NCBI RefSeq assembly: GCF_020662265.1
Contig: NZ_VEWM01000010.1
Span: forward strand, 124,001-188,000
Length of the DNA stretch: 64,000 nucleotides
Direction: 5' to 3'
Origin: Psychrobacter sp. I-STPA6b
GTDB lineage: Bacteria > Pseudomonadota > Gammaproteobacteria > Pseudomonadales > Moraxellaceae
Position 1 is the first letter of the stretch, and each line of letters opens with the position of its first letter. Below are positions 54,211-63,001 of the stretch, in pieces. The position numbers and the translations under genes were made by a program. Under the pieces are notes generated by a model, which was given only the letters and a program-made list of their open reading frames with translations, made no database searches and was not told the DNA's origin.

Positions 54211-56526
54211 TTAGAATTCATAAGAAAGTGAGGCTTTGACTTCACGTCCATTGTCAGGAATATTAAAGGTATTGGGTGAGCCGACCCGTACATAATGGTC
54301 ACTATCAAGCAGGTTATAGACATTAAGCTGTCCTGTTAGGTTTTTAGTAAATGGATAGTTGACCATGGCATCCCACGTTTGATATCCATCAGCCTTAATC
54401 CCGCGTGACGAAGAAAACTCACCGACCACATTGACACCTAAGCCCAAGGTTAATGGATTTGGTAGCCAGTTGTTGGCTTGGTAGGTTGTCCAAATATTGG
54501 CGGTATGTTTTGGCATGAGTAAGAAGATACCATCATCACGAGCGAGAGCAGGTTTTTTGATGTCACTATCAAGGTAGCTATAGCCACCTGATATTTGCCA
54601 GTTTGGTAGTATTTCGCCATTCACTTCTAGCTCAACCCCTTGCATTTGTCTTTCGCCTATGGCGACTTTATCTCCTGTTGATGTTTGAGCATAAGCATTT
54701 TTATCATTGAGGCGGTAGCCACTGAGGCGGGCTGATAACTGGTCTGACCAATGTCCTTTTACCCCGATTTCGATTTGGTCACCTTCACGAGGCTTGAGCA
54801 GTTCCCCTGCATCGTTGGTTTCATATTGAGGCATAAAGACTTGAGTATAGCTACCATAGGCATTCAGGTTTGGCGTTAGTTGATATACCACGGCACCATA
54901 GCCAGTTACTTTATGGTCTTTGCTACTGCCTTTGACACCTTTTGCTTTATCATTATTATCAATGGTGTAATGGCTAAAACGTCCACCAGCAATTAGGCTT
55001 AGTGAGTCGATGGGCTTATAATTGATTTTTCCATATACACCAATTTCGTTTAGAGTATTGTCGTCATACTCAAAGCGGTAGCCTTTTTGTTTGTTGCGCG
55101 CCTGCTCTAATAGGTCGATATATGGCAAGTCATTTAGTTGTTGTAGGGTAATTCCTTTGATAAAGCCTCTTGCACTGGTGCGAGTAATATTGGAGTTAAA
55201 GCGCTTGTAATCGGCACCAACCACATACTCACTTTGTCCACCTTGAGTGGCAAAAGGTTGGCTAAAGTTTAGGTCAGCACTCAGTGAGGTTTCTTTAATA
55301 TCTCCCGCCGTTCCAGCAACGTCCATTTTACCTTGCTTTAATGCACTGCCTGCAAACACATAGTTATAGTCGGCATCACGGTCAGAGTAGCGTAGTCCTG
55401 CACTGATGATGCCTTTGCTATCTAGCTGATGCTGAAAGTCTGCAAAAATATCATGGGTGCTACTGCTAAAGTCATTCCATTTTGCCCCATAAAAGTCATC
55501 ATTGGGTAGGGGCAGTAGTTGGTTATTTGCTTGCGTTGGTAAGCCATTGTTAGGAATGATTTGACGACTTTGGAATAAATATCCCACACCTGCTTTGCTG
55601 GTGTCATTTAGCTGTTTATCTGCACTTAAATAGACAGTGGCATTACGATTGGCAGAACCGCCTACTTCTTTAACAATGGGATTTTTTTTCTGTTGATATT
55701 GAAAAATATTACGGGTGACAAGGCTGTCATCATTCTCATCCAAACTTAGTCGACCCTGCATATCAGCAGTAACATCAAAGCTAAACGGTGAGGTAACACT
55801 GCCTTTTAATGTATTTTTGCCATCAGCACTGCCACGCTTACGCACAAGATTAACCACACCACCCATTTCTGAAGCAGAGTTAAACAGCCCAGAAGGCCCA
55901 CGCATGACTTCGACACGGTCAAAGGGGGCCAGATTAGGTAATGTGCCGTTAATACTTGCCATTGGTGAGGCAAGTCCATCAATACTGAATTGGTCATATT
56001 CATAGCCTCGAGCATAGATAGATGAACGCCCATCGTCATTTTGTAATACCCGCATACCAGTAGTACGTTTAGCCATTTGGTCTAGGGTATCGACGTTTAG
56101 GTCTTCCATTTTTGCTTGGGTGATGACACTGATAGATTGTGGGATATTTTCTAAGTAATCAGGAATTTTTGTACCCACAGTAGCGACATTGGCATTATAT
56201 TTGTCGTTGTCTTCACTGGGGTCTATGTAATATAGAGGGTTGGCTGTGATAACGACAGGTTCAAATGTCGCAGATGGTGAGCCATCTTCAGTGACATCAA
56301 AGGCAATGCTATCTTGGCTTGACTCTACAACGGTATAAGTATTGGCATTGGAGGTGGTTTGGGCGTAGGCACTAGAAACAGAGCATAACAATAAAGGCAA
56401 CAGGGCATGGCGTAGCGGTGTATGACGAAACGTTGCTAATGAGAACAGGTGTTGCGATTTTTTATTGTGACTTGTTGTCATTCGTATTTTTTTGGAGGTA
56501 AATGACATATGTGATATGTGTGACAT
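54211..56526 (-). CDS. TonB-dependent siderophore receptor
   Basis: The 771-residue outer-membrane protein has a signal peptide (ending SAYAQ, about residue 56), a TonB-box region (FEPVVITA), a plug domain with PQSISVITQAKMEDL and RVEVMRGPSGLFN, and a beta-barrel that ends in SLSYEF with the terminal Phe. This is the FhuE/FoxA/FpvA-like siderophore-receptor pattern. AAGGAC eight bases before the ATG supports the start. It is divergent from a PchR-like AraC regulator and close to a siderophore-type esterase, so it probably imports a ferric siderophore made by other bacteria. The exact ligand is unknown. Confidence 0.93.
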   Translation of the reverse strand: MSHISHMSFTSKKIRMTTSHNKKSQHLFSLATFRHTPLRHALLPLLLCSVSSAYAQTTSNANTYTVVESSQDSIAFDVTEDGSPSATFEPVVITANPLYYIDPSEDNDKYNANVATVGTKIPDYLENIPQSISVITQAKMEDLNVDTLDQMAKRTTGMRVLQNDDGRSSIYARGYEYDQFSIDGLASPMASINGTLPNLAPFDRVEVMRGPSGLFNSASEMGGVVNLVRKRGSADGKNTLKGSVTSPFSFDVTADMQGRLSLDENDDSLVTRNIFQYQQKKNPIVKEVGGSANRNATVYLSADKQLNDTSKAGVGYLFQSRQIIPNNGLPTQANNQLLPLPNDDFYGAKWNDFSSSTHDIFADFQHQLDSKGIISAGLRYSDRDADYNYVFAGSALKQGKMDVAGTAGDIKETSLSADLNFSQPFATQGGQSEYVVGADYKRFNSNITRTSARGFIKGITLQQLNDLPYIDLLEQARNKQKGYRFEYDDNTLNEIGVYGKINYKPIDSLSLIAGGRFSHYTIDNNDKAKGVKGSSKDHKVTGYGAVVYQLTPNLNAYGSYTQVFMPQYETNDAGELLKPREGDQIEIGVKGHWSDQLSARLSGYRLNDKNAYAQTSTGDKVAIGERQMQGVELEVNGEILPNWQISGGYSYLDSDIKKPALARDDGIFLLMPKHTANIWTTYQANNWLPNPLTLGLGVNVVGEFSSSRGIKADGYQTWDAMVNYPFTKNLTGQLNVYNLLDSDHYVRVGSPNTFNIPDNGREVKASLSYEF

Positions 56527-56748
56527 AAGATAAGTCCTTTGTTATCAAAAGAATCATTAAAACATTGTTAAAATGTTATTAAAGCCTAGTTGTTAAAATC
56601 TGTGAATAATATAAGTCGTAAAAACTGTTATTAAAATATTAAAAATCGGCGATTAAAATCAGAGTGTGATACAGTAATTCTTCAGATTGGCTAAAGATGT
56701 TGACTGGCTGATGGGTGGCTATATCGCAGTGGCTATGTTGGCGTTATG

Positions 56749-56904
56749 TTATCGATACCACATTATCACTGGTATTTGAATCAAAACAATACTGCTACAA
56801 CTGCCACAGTCTTCAGCATGTACTTGTGATAACTGCTTGATTTGTTGCAGTATTGCTTTGAGATGGTTATCAAGTGATGTGGATAGAATGTCTTTAGTCA
56901 TCAT
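56749..56904 (-). CDS. Possible small ORF with CGSCSS motif
   Basis: An open frame of 51 codons (MMTKDILSTSLDNHLKAIL...) contains a CGSCSS motif near residue 36 and ends at TAA. It lies upstream of, and on the same strand as, the TonB receptor. The helical start followed by a Cys pair looks protein-like rather than random, but no ribosome site is evident. It may be a leader-type or metal-binding microprotein, or chance. Confidence 0.35.
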   Translation of the reverse strand: MMTKDILSTSLDNHLKAILQQIKQLSQVHAEDCGSCSSIVLIQIPVIMWYR

Positions 56905-56971
56905 TTTTATTGTAATCAAAAGTGCGATAGGGTTTTGACAAAAAGATATTGCGAATGCGACAGTTTTTATT

Positions 56972-56990
56972 GAGAATGGTTATTATTAAC
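56972..56990. promoter_or_regulatory. Fur-box-like site between receptor and regulator
   Basis: GAGAATGGTTATTATTAAC matches the Fur consensus at 14 of 19 positions. It ends three bases before the AraC-type start and lies in the divergent gap with the siderophore receptor. Confidence 0.55.
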
Positions 56991-56993
56991 TAA

Positions 56994-58052
56994 ATGGTTA
57001 CTGATGTTATCATGAAAAAATCAAATCACTTTACTCCCATTCCCAGTGATGTGTTTCAAGATAAAGTGGAAGACAGCTATGGGTTTTATGAATCCATACC
57101 CAACCTGCAATATCATGCAGGCACGTTATCGAGTAAAAAAAACATCGTCAGCCATCGTTTGGTGATGCCTTATACCGCATTTGTCGTAGTCAGCTATGGT
57201 GAGGCAAAATTTAGCATCAATAATCAACATCATCATATCCAAGCTCGTGGCAAGCCTCAATGTTGCTTGATTAATGTTGCCAATGAGTCGCTGTTTTGTC
57301 GGCATTTGCTACAAGGACAAGTGGTCACCAAACTGACCATTCGTGATATTCGCCCGTGGTTAAACAAGCATTTATCCAAACCACAGCAACAATGGTTGCA
57401 ATATACGGCTGATTATCAATGGCAAGCAGATGATAGCACCGCTAAACTGCTACAAAAAGCATTGCACTGCTTGACCAATGATTCGGCAAACCCATATAGC
57501 ACACAAGCGGGTATTGAGCAGTTGTTTACTAATGAAGTGCTGTTAGTTGAGCTATTAGATAAGTTGTGGCAAGGATTTTGTCAGCATTTTTTTGCTGTGA
57601 TTGATGGCTCAGTGGCTTTAGATAAACTGCATAAGACAGATAAACTTAGTCAGTTAGATAAGCACAGCCCGCCCAACCCAACAATGCTAACCAACCTAAC
57701 AGGGGCATCTTGCCATGTTGATGGCTTTGAGCAGGCACAGCTACTTACGCAACTATCGCAAGCATGGCAAAATGGCTGTCGTGATGTCGATGGGTTAAGT
57801 GAGGCATTAACCATGTCAAAGCGGGGACTACAACGGCAGTTAAAAAAACATCTGGGCATTACCCCTCAAGCATGGCTAATACAAAAAAATATGCAGTTTG
57901 CCCGCCAGCAATTATTGGTCGATGGTGCCTCCATCAAAGAGGTCGCTTATCGTTGTGGTTATACGCAAGTGGCAAACTTTACCCAAGCCTTTAAACGTTA
58001 TTACCACACCACACCTGCCCGTTATGTCGCACGCTATCGGGCAGATGAATAA
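56994..58052 (+). CDS. AraC-family regulator, PchR-like
   Basis: The 352-residue protein has a long N-terminal sensor part with RHLLQGQVVTKLTI, seen in PchR-type regulators that bind siderophores. The C-terminal AraC domain reads SEALTMSKRGLQRQLKKHLG and IKEVAYRCGYTQVANFTQAFKRY (shown in part: CGYTQVANFTQAFKRY). It is divergent from the siderophore receptor, which it most likely activates when the siderophore is present. Either ATG 56994 or ATG 57012 can be the start, since neither has a clear ribosome site. A Fur-like box sits just upstream. Confidence 0.85.
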   Translation: MVTDVIMKKSNHFTPIPSDVFQDKVEDSYGFYESIPNLQYHAGTLSSKKNIVSHRLVMPYTAFVVVSYGEAKFSINNQHHHIQARGKPQCCLINVANESLFCRHLLQGQVVTKLTIRDIRPWLNKHLSKPQQQWLQYTADYQWQADDSTAKLLQKALHCLTNDSANPYSTQAGIEQLFTNEVLLVELLDKLWQGFCQHFFAVIDGSVALDKLHKTDKLSQLDKHSPPNPTMLTNLTGASCHVDGFEQAQLLTQLSQAWQNGCRDVDGLSEALTMSKRGLQRQLKKHLGITPQAWLIQKNMQFARQQLLVDGASIKEVAYRCGYTQVANFTQAFKRYYHTTPARYVARYRADE

Positions 58053-58053
58053 T

Positions 58054-58100
58054 AGTGAGTGGTGAGTGGTGAGTGGTGAGTAGTTAGTAGTTAGTAGTTA
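58054..58100. repeat. Short 7-bp tandem repeat
   Basis: GTGAGTG-type units are followed by TAGTTAG-type units, about six in all, in the gap between the AraC gene and the esterase. They may vary in number but lie outside coding DNA. Confidence 0.65.
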
Positions 58101-59201
58101 AAGACTGCCTGTATCATCAGATAACCCTTTACTCAATACGGCACTGTCAATGGCATATTTAACCGCTTGCTCAGCCGAATCATGATGACGCTTTCCTGCA
58201 AACTGCACAAACTGATTGGCAATGCCGTATTGCTCAAGGCGCTGGCTTAACAATTTGGCATTATCAACCATTTTGCGTTCATCTAATAGGCTTTGCCTAT
58301 CACCTTGAATGGCAGTTTTTTGTCCTGTTGGGCTGGCTGGTTGGGCTGTTTGCTCTAATGCGCCAATGGTAACGGTCACTTTGGGTAACTGCTGGGCTTG
58401 CTCAGGGGTTAATGAGCCAAATAAATCCTCTAACTGCTTTAAAAACAGCTCATCTTGCCACCATAAAGAGGGGCTAGCGATAACTATATGTTGATAAGGG
58501 CAAGTTTGCGAGTGACTTTGCACTGCTTGCACACAACTGGCCAACTCAGATAATGCAAATAAGCCACCCAATGAATGTCCGACTAAGGTGATGTTTTTGG
58601 TAGGGGGGCTGGTATGACTTTGAGTGGTTGATGTGGGTAAATGCTCAATCACCTCACGATGGAGCATATCAGCAAAGGTGGATGAGGTGGGAGGGGTAAA
58701 GTCCGTTTTTCGTCTTTGACTAAATAGGCGAGTCTGAGCATAACCAATCCCCAACAACACTGGCGGTGCTGGTTGTGGCTCATTGGGTTTTAAAGTACGA
58801 CTTTGGCGAGCTTGCACCAAGTCCAAATGACGTAAGCCAATCGGAAATAACGTATCCCCATCAAGGGTAATAATCACAGGACTATCAGGATGGATACCAT
58901 CAATCGGCTGAGATGACAGTAGGCGATAAATATGAGCCTGTTCTGTGTCACCATTACTGTCACTGCTAGGTTGTATCCAGCGTTGCTCAGTATTGTATAA
59001 GCTGATGGGGGTCACCGTTTGTGATGCTTGAGACACAGTTTCTGATATTGGTTGTGGCTGTAAGTTTGAGGCTTTTGCAGTAGCGGATATATTGGTCATG
59101 GCAAATGCTGACGATAATGACAATATGGATAATGAAGAAATCGCCGTCGTACACAAATAACGCAAAGCTTGACGGGAAGTAGTATGATATAAAGGTATCA
59201 T
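58098..59201 (-). CDS. Secreted alpha/beta hydrolase, siderophore-esterase type
   Basis: The 367-residue protein has a signal peptide (cut near AFA, about residue 34). An alpha/beta-hydrolase domain follows, with nucleophile motif VGHSLGGLFAL near residue 210 and IASPSLWWQDELFL, as in IroE/Fes/BesA-type esterases. A late GKRHHDSAEQAVKYA segment carries the catalytic His. AAGGAAGG is a strong ribosome site. Next to a TonB receptor and a PchR-like regulator, it probably hydrolyses an ester-type siderophore in the periplasm to release iron. Confidence 0.82.
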   Translation of the reverse strand: MIPLYHTTSRQALRYLCTTAISSLSILSLSSAFAMTNISATAKASNLQPQPISETVSQASQTVTPISLYNTEQRWIQPSSDSNGDTEQAHIYRLLSSQPIDGIHPDSPVIITLDGDTLFPIGLRHLDLVQARQSRTLKPNEPQPAPPVLLGIGYAQTRLFSQRRKTDFTPPTSSTFADMLHREVIEHLPTSTTQSHTSPPTKNITLVGHSLGGLFALSELASCVQAVQSHSQTCPYQHIVIASPSLWWQDELFLKQLEDLFGSLTPEQAQQLPKVTVTIGALEQTAQPASPTGQKTAIQGDRQSLLDERKMVDNAKLLSQRLEQYGIANQFVQFAGKRHHDSAEQAVKYAIDSAVLSKGLSDDTGSL

Positions 59202-59237
59202 GAGTGACCTTCCTTATGATATATCATGGATTTTAGT

Positions 59238-59358
59238 TAGGGTCTGTTGAACATTTATCTTTGTAGAAAAAATTTAGCCAATTTTTACACAAAAGTAAAA
59301 AAACAACTGTATCCCTTGAAAATACTAGATTAACGGGGTGAATGTTCAACAGACCCTA
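59238..59358. mobile_element. 121-bp MITE-like element with perfect 18-bp inverted ends
   Basis: The ends TAGGGTCTGTTGAACATT and AATGTTCAACAGACCCTA are perfect inverted repeats. The interior is A+T-rich and has no coding frame. If the outer TA is a target duplication, the element would be of IS630/mariner type. A related solo end is at 14402. Confidence 0.8.
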
Positions 59359-59420
59359 AGATATGTTAATCCTATATAAAATCACAATGATGTTTTACAC
59401 ACTGTATGACAGATACACTG

Positions 59421-59657
59421 TTAAATAAAGAAAGTTATCATAGATTTATTCATGAATAAATAATGGCTACTGTAACAGGTTTGTCCATCTTGTTTGCGTT
59501 GTTCACTGTTTGTACCGTTTTTATCATTATTAATATCACCACTTTGTCCATGTCGCACCTGCAAAAAAGGTAGGGCAGGTGATTGGTAAAAATAATGGCG
59601 AAACGTGGTGTTAGAAAAAGGGTGGTTTGTTGGGGTATTTGTTGAAGTTGAGGACAT
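59421..59657 (-). pseudogene. AraC-type regulator, N-terminal fragment
   Basis: A good ribosome site (AAAGGA) and ATG start immediately after gst. The start FRHYFYQSPALPFLQVRHGQ, with the later QTCYSSH, resembles the ligand-domain opening of AraC regulators (SPHLPFVE...CYKPHSH). The frame then ends after about 12 unrelated residues. It is probably the stump of a regulator gene cut down by deletion. The alternative is a lineage-specific small protein. Confidence 0.45.
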
Positions 59658-59659
59658 TT

Positions 59660-60301
59660 TTATCCTTTAAATGCGATAAAATTTGGTAAGTTTTCGATGC
59701 GTTTAAACCATGTGATTAAATGTGGATAATTGGTAATCTCAATGCCCCCCTCATCGGCTTTATGGCTATAAGCATATAAAGCAATATCGGCAAGGCTGGC
59801 TTGTTTGCCTAAGATAAAATCACGCTCGGAAAATTGTGCCTCTAGGTGGCTTAAGACTTGCTGAGATTGAGCAAATTTTTGCTGATATTCATCCATACGA
59901 CTGGCAATCATATTTTGGAATTTTTTGATAAACCGAATAGAGGCAAGGTTAAAGCGTACCTCGGTTTGCTCGTAGATAAGCCATTGCCACATTTGAGCAT
60001 AGGCGATGGGGTCGGTTGGAATCAGCCAAGAGTCATGGGCTAAATAGCGAATAATGGCGTTAGACTCTAATAAAATGGTGGACGTTTCTGATGGGTTATT
60101 ATGAGTGTCATTAGTTAATTCATTGTCTATTTTTAAGACAGGCACTTGTCCTAATGGGTTGATTTTTAAAAAGTCACTTTGCCGAGTTTCACCTGCCAAT
60201 ATATCTACTTCTATCCACTCATGCTCTATGCATAGTAAGGCACAAACAAGCTGTGTTTTATAGCTATTGCCCGATAGTTTGTTGCCGTATAAAGTAAGCA
60301 T
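59660..60301 (-). CDS. Glutathione S-transferase family protein
   Basis: The 213-residue protein has the thioredoxin-like GST N-terminal domain (MLTLYGNKLSGNSYKTQLV, then NPLGQVPVLKIDN and ESNAIIRYLAH). The C-terminal helical domain includes SLADIALYAYSHKADEGG. AAGGAT precedes the ATG. It lies between two truncated regulator genes, so its original control may be lost. Substrates are unknown. Confidence 0.9.
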   Translation of the reverse strand: MLTLYGNKLSGNSYKTQLVCALLCIEHEWIEVDILAGETRQSDFLKINPLGQVPVLKIDNELTNDTHNNPSETSTILLESNAIIRYLAHDSWLIPTDPIAYAQMWQWLIYEQTEVRFNLASIRFIKKFQNMIASRMDEYQQKFAQSQQVLSHLEAQFSERDFILGKQASLADIALYAYSHKADEGGIEITNYPHLITWFKRIENLPNFIAFKG

Positions 60302-60385
60302 GGTTAATCCTTATGTTTTTTACTAAGTTTTAAGACGTATATTTAAGGGTTAAGAGTGTAAAAAAATGAACATAAGGGCAAATCT

Positions 60386-60460
60386 ATGACCCGTAGTGAG
60401 CGATTATTGGCATTATTACAACTTTTGCGTGCCCATCGTTACCCTATATCTGCTTATTAA
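60386..60460 (+). pseudogene. YafY/WYL-type regulator N-terminal fragment
   Basis: A 24-codon frame (MTRSERLLALLQLLRAHRYP then ISAY) matches the first helix of HTH_11/WYL regulators such as YafY and then stops at TAA. The rest of the gene is absent, and the nitronate monooxygenase gene ends five bases later on the other strand. It is a deletion stump divergent from gst, which it may once have controlled. Confidence 0.6.
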
Positions 60461-60464
60461 TACC

Positions 60465-61568
60465 CTAACCCCGATATTCTCCCATCAATCGCTCCATTAA
60501 CTCTGCAACACTCTCAGCCTTAACTTGAGCTACGCCTTGCCCTGCCCATAATGACAGATACTCAGGGTTTTGCTGTTGTCCTGCCCATGCTCGCATCGGT
60601 TTGGTCATTGCATTAAGCTGTGGGTAAGGGGGTAGAGTGTTTTTGCTATCGCTTTTGTCGTTATTAATAAATTGCTCATATTTAGCAAATTTAGTGAGAT
60701 ATTCATTGACCAATCCCCGAGCCTGTTTGCCTGAAAATAAACGAGTCAGCCGAGTTTGTGCAGAGCGTTTGCCAGTTGCCACATTGAGTAGTTGTTGTTT
60801 ATAAGTGGCGTTAATCCCTGACTCATGGGTGGTCAAAAATGCCGTTCCCATCTGTGCCAACTCTGCCCCTGCCGTTTGCACCGTTTTAATATCCTGCCCT
60901 GTCATAATGCCACCACTGGCTATTAATGGTATATCAACAATGGTACGAGTTTGGCTTAATAAGGTAAGTAGCCCAAGTGGGTCAGCTTGACTCTGTAGCA
61001 ACCAACCGCCCCGATGTCCGCCTGCTTCCACACCTTGCATACACACCGCATCTGCGCCAATATCTGCCCATGCTTTTGCCTCTAATGGATGATTGGCTGT
61101 GCCGACCACTTTTGTGCCACACTGATGTAAGGCTTGTACCTGCTCATCGCTAATAATACCAAAAGTAAAACTGGCAACAGGGACAGGATTATCTAGCAAG
61201 ACGGCAAACTGTTTGGCAAATGATTGTGCTGGCTCACTTGGCAAATTAACCTCAATGTTATGCTGTTGATAAAAGTCACTTAGCCATGAGGGCATGTCAC
61301 TATCAAAGGTACTAGACTCGGATTCTGAGAGCACCATCAGATTAACGGCAAAGGGTTTGTTGGTTAATGATTTGATGCTGTTAATCTGTTGCCAAAGCGT
61401 ATCAGGGGCGGTCATGCCTGCCCCAAGTGAGCCAAGTCCACCAAAGTTGCTCACTGCACTGATAAGCTCAGGTGTGGTTGCTCCGCCTGCCATTGGGGCT
61501 TGCACGATAGGGCAGGTTAAGTTTAATGTTTGCATGAGTGAGTTAGGCAAATGAGCGGTGGCGGTCAT
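60465..61568 (-). CDS. Nitronate monooxygenase
   Basis: The 367-residue FMN enzyme oxidises nitronates to carbonyl compounds and nitrite. The signatures are CPIVQAPMAGGATTPELISAVS at the start (key part APMAGG), VCMQGVEAGGHRGGW near residue 170 and PLIASGGIMTGQDIKTV near residue 215. The C-terminal MRAWAGQQ and YLSLWAGQGV also fit. GGAAG lies eight bases before the ATG. It stands alone and may protect against nitroalkanes such as propionate-3-nitronate. Confidence 0.92.
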   Translation of the reverse strand: MTATAHLPNSLMQTLNLTCPIVQAPMAGGATTPELISAVSNFGGLGSLGAGMTAPDTLWQQINSIKSLTNKPFAVNLMVLSESESSTFDSDMPSWLSDFYQQHNIEVNLPSEPAQSFAKQFAVLLDNPVPVASFTFGIISDEQVQALHQCGTKVVGTANHPLEAKAWADIGADAVCMQGVEAGGHRGGWLLQSQADPLGLLTLLSQTRTIVDIPLIASGGIMTGQDIKTVQTAGAELAQMGTAFLTTHESGINATYKQQLLNVATGKRSAQTRLTRLFSGKQARGLVNEYLTKFAKYEQFINNDKSDSKNTLPPYPQLNAMTKPMRAWAGQQQNPEYLSLWAGQGVAQVKAESVAELMERLMGEYRG

Positions 61569-61720
61569 GGCAAGCTTCCTATTTTTTATAACAGCTATTT
61601 TTGTAACGATAAGAAGACTTTAGCGAGGTTTGCGATGACACGCAATAGAGGGGCAATGGATAATGTTTATTTAGTTATGAAATGGGGGATATTAGAAAAG
61701 AGGTTTTGTTGGATAGTTAG

Positions 61721-61789
61721 CTACAATTTTATAGTTAAAATACTTGACTACAAATCTGTAGTTAAATAAGATAACTACAGATTTGTAGT
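61721..61789. promoter_or_regulatory. Three copies of a CTACAAWTYTRTAGTTA operator-like word
   Basis: Copy 1 (61721-61737, CTACAATTTTATAGTTA) and copy 2 (61748-61764, CTACAAATCTGTAGTTA) are direct. Copy 3 (61772-61788) is an exact inverted copy of copy 2, giving an 18-bp perfect inverted repeat with a short spacer (61747-61789). Each word is itself nearly palindromic. They end 25 bp before the first ATPase gene. Confidence 0.75.
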
Positions 61790-61813
61790 TATCTTATTAC
61801 TTTAGGAAAAAAT

Positions 61814-63001
61814 ATGAGTACAGGAAATGTAGTGACAGGGGATAAATACTTTCCAAGAGTCAAAGATGAAAAGCGGATATGGCGACAGATTATGCAAGGC
61901 TCGCACATATTATTGCTTGCCCCACGGCGAGTGGGTAAGACCTCTCTTATCACTCATATTAAAGATAACCCCAAACAAGGCTATGCAGTGATTTATGTAT
62001 TCGTGCAGACCTGCGATAGTGAGCAAAGCTTTTATGAGAAGTTATTACGTGAGATTTTTCGTTCTGATTATATCTCAGGGTTACAGCAGATTAAGACAAC
62101 GTTATTTAATAAAGCAAAAAGTATGAATTTTAGTTTATCTCTTAGTCCTACCAATCTTGAGTTAGGCGTAAATGAGCAAGAAGCTAAAAAACCACCCATT
62201 ACTCATGAGATGATTCGCGATATTTTATATCACAGTCTTAAAGATAGTGATGATACTGTCATTATTGCCATTGATGAGTTTCCTGATGTCTTAGAAAAAA
62301 TCGCTCACACTCACGGTAAACAAGGAGCAGAGCATTTTTTATCGGGTATTCGAGCTTTGTGCCAAGATCCTGAGTTTAATAAAAAAGTACAATTTATCTT
62401 AACTGGCTCAATAGGACTAGATACTCTAGCAGAAAAACTTGGAGTGACTGATCTAATTAATATGCTCACTATAGCTGGAATACGTCCACTTAGCCATGAT
62501 GAGGCACTTGCCTTTATTGATTTTTATAGTAATCGTTATTTACCAGAAGTTAGCTTTGATAAAGATACCAAAGAAGCGATTATAGAAGCTGTAGGGTGGA
62601 ATATGCCTTATTATTTAAGGTTGGTATGTGAGCAGTTATACGATATTGCAGATGAAGAAGAGCGGAATATCAATAGCTCTGATGTTGCAATAGCCATTCA
62701 TACCTTATTCCAGCAAGCTTCCACTACACAGTTTGCACATTGGCGGGAGCGACTAAACCGCTTAGATAACACAGAACGAAAATTTGCGTACCAAGTTTTG
62801 GATTTAATTTGTGATAATCAAGTCGTAACTAAAGGTGACTTATTTAATTTATCTCAACACCCTGATTTTAAAGATACCGTAAATAGCCGATATGTGATTA
62901 ATTGTCTATTAAATGATGGCTATCTGTTCCAAGATGAGACTGATATTTACCAATTTACCTCACCTTTATTTAAACGTTGGTGGGGTCGCTATGGGAACTA
63001 A
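61814..63001 (+). CDS. P-loop AAA/STAND-type ATPase (first of a pair)
   Basis: The 395-residue protein has Walker A LLAPRRVGKTSLI near residue 38 and Walker B VIIAIDEFPDVLEKI near residue 155. FILTGSIGLDTLAEKL follows as a sensor-like segment, then WNMPYYLRLVCEQLYD. A C-terminal winged-helix-like part ends LFKRWWGRYGN. This is the archaeal-type/ORC-like ATPase pattern with no catalytic effector domain. AGGA precedes the ATG. It overlaps the next ATPase gene by 11 bases and sits behind repeated palindromes. Confidence 0.8.
   Translation: MSTGNVVTGDKYFPRVKDEKRIWRQIMQGSHILLLAPRRVGKTSLITHIKDNPKQGYAVIYVFVQTCDSEQSFYEKLLREIFRSDYISGLQQIKTTLFNKAKSMNFSLSLSPTNLELGVNEQEAKKPPITHEMIRDILYHSLKDSDDTVIIAIDEFPDVLEKIAHTHGKQGAEHFLSGIRALCQDPEFNKKVQFILTGSIGLDTLAEKLGVTDLINMLTIAGIRPLSHDEALAFIDFYSNRYLPEVSFDKDTKEAIIEAVGWNMPYYLRLVCEQLYDIADEEERNINSSDVAIAIHTLFQQASTTQFAHWRERLNRLDNTERKFAYQVLDLICDNQVVTKGDLFNLSQHPDFKDTVNSRYVINCLLNDGYLFQDETDIYQFTSPLFKRWWGRYGN

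Noticed and set aside
59721..59729. Single perfect DnaA box inside gst
   Set aside because: One nine-base match with no neighbouring boxes is expected by chance in 64 kb.
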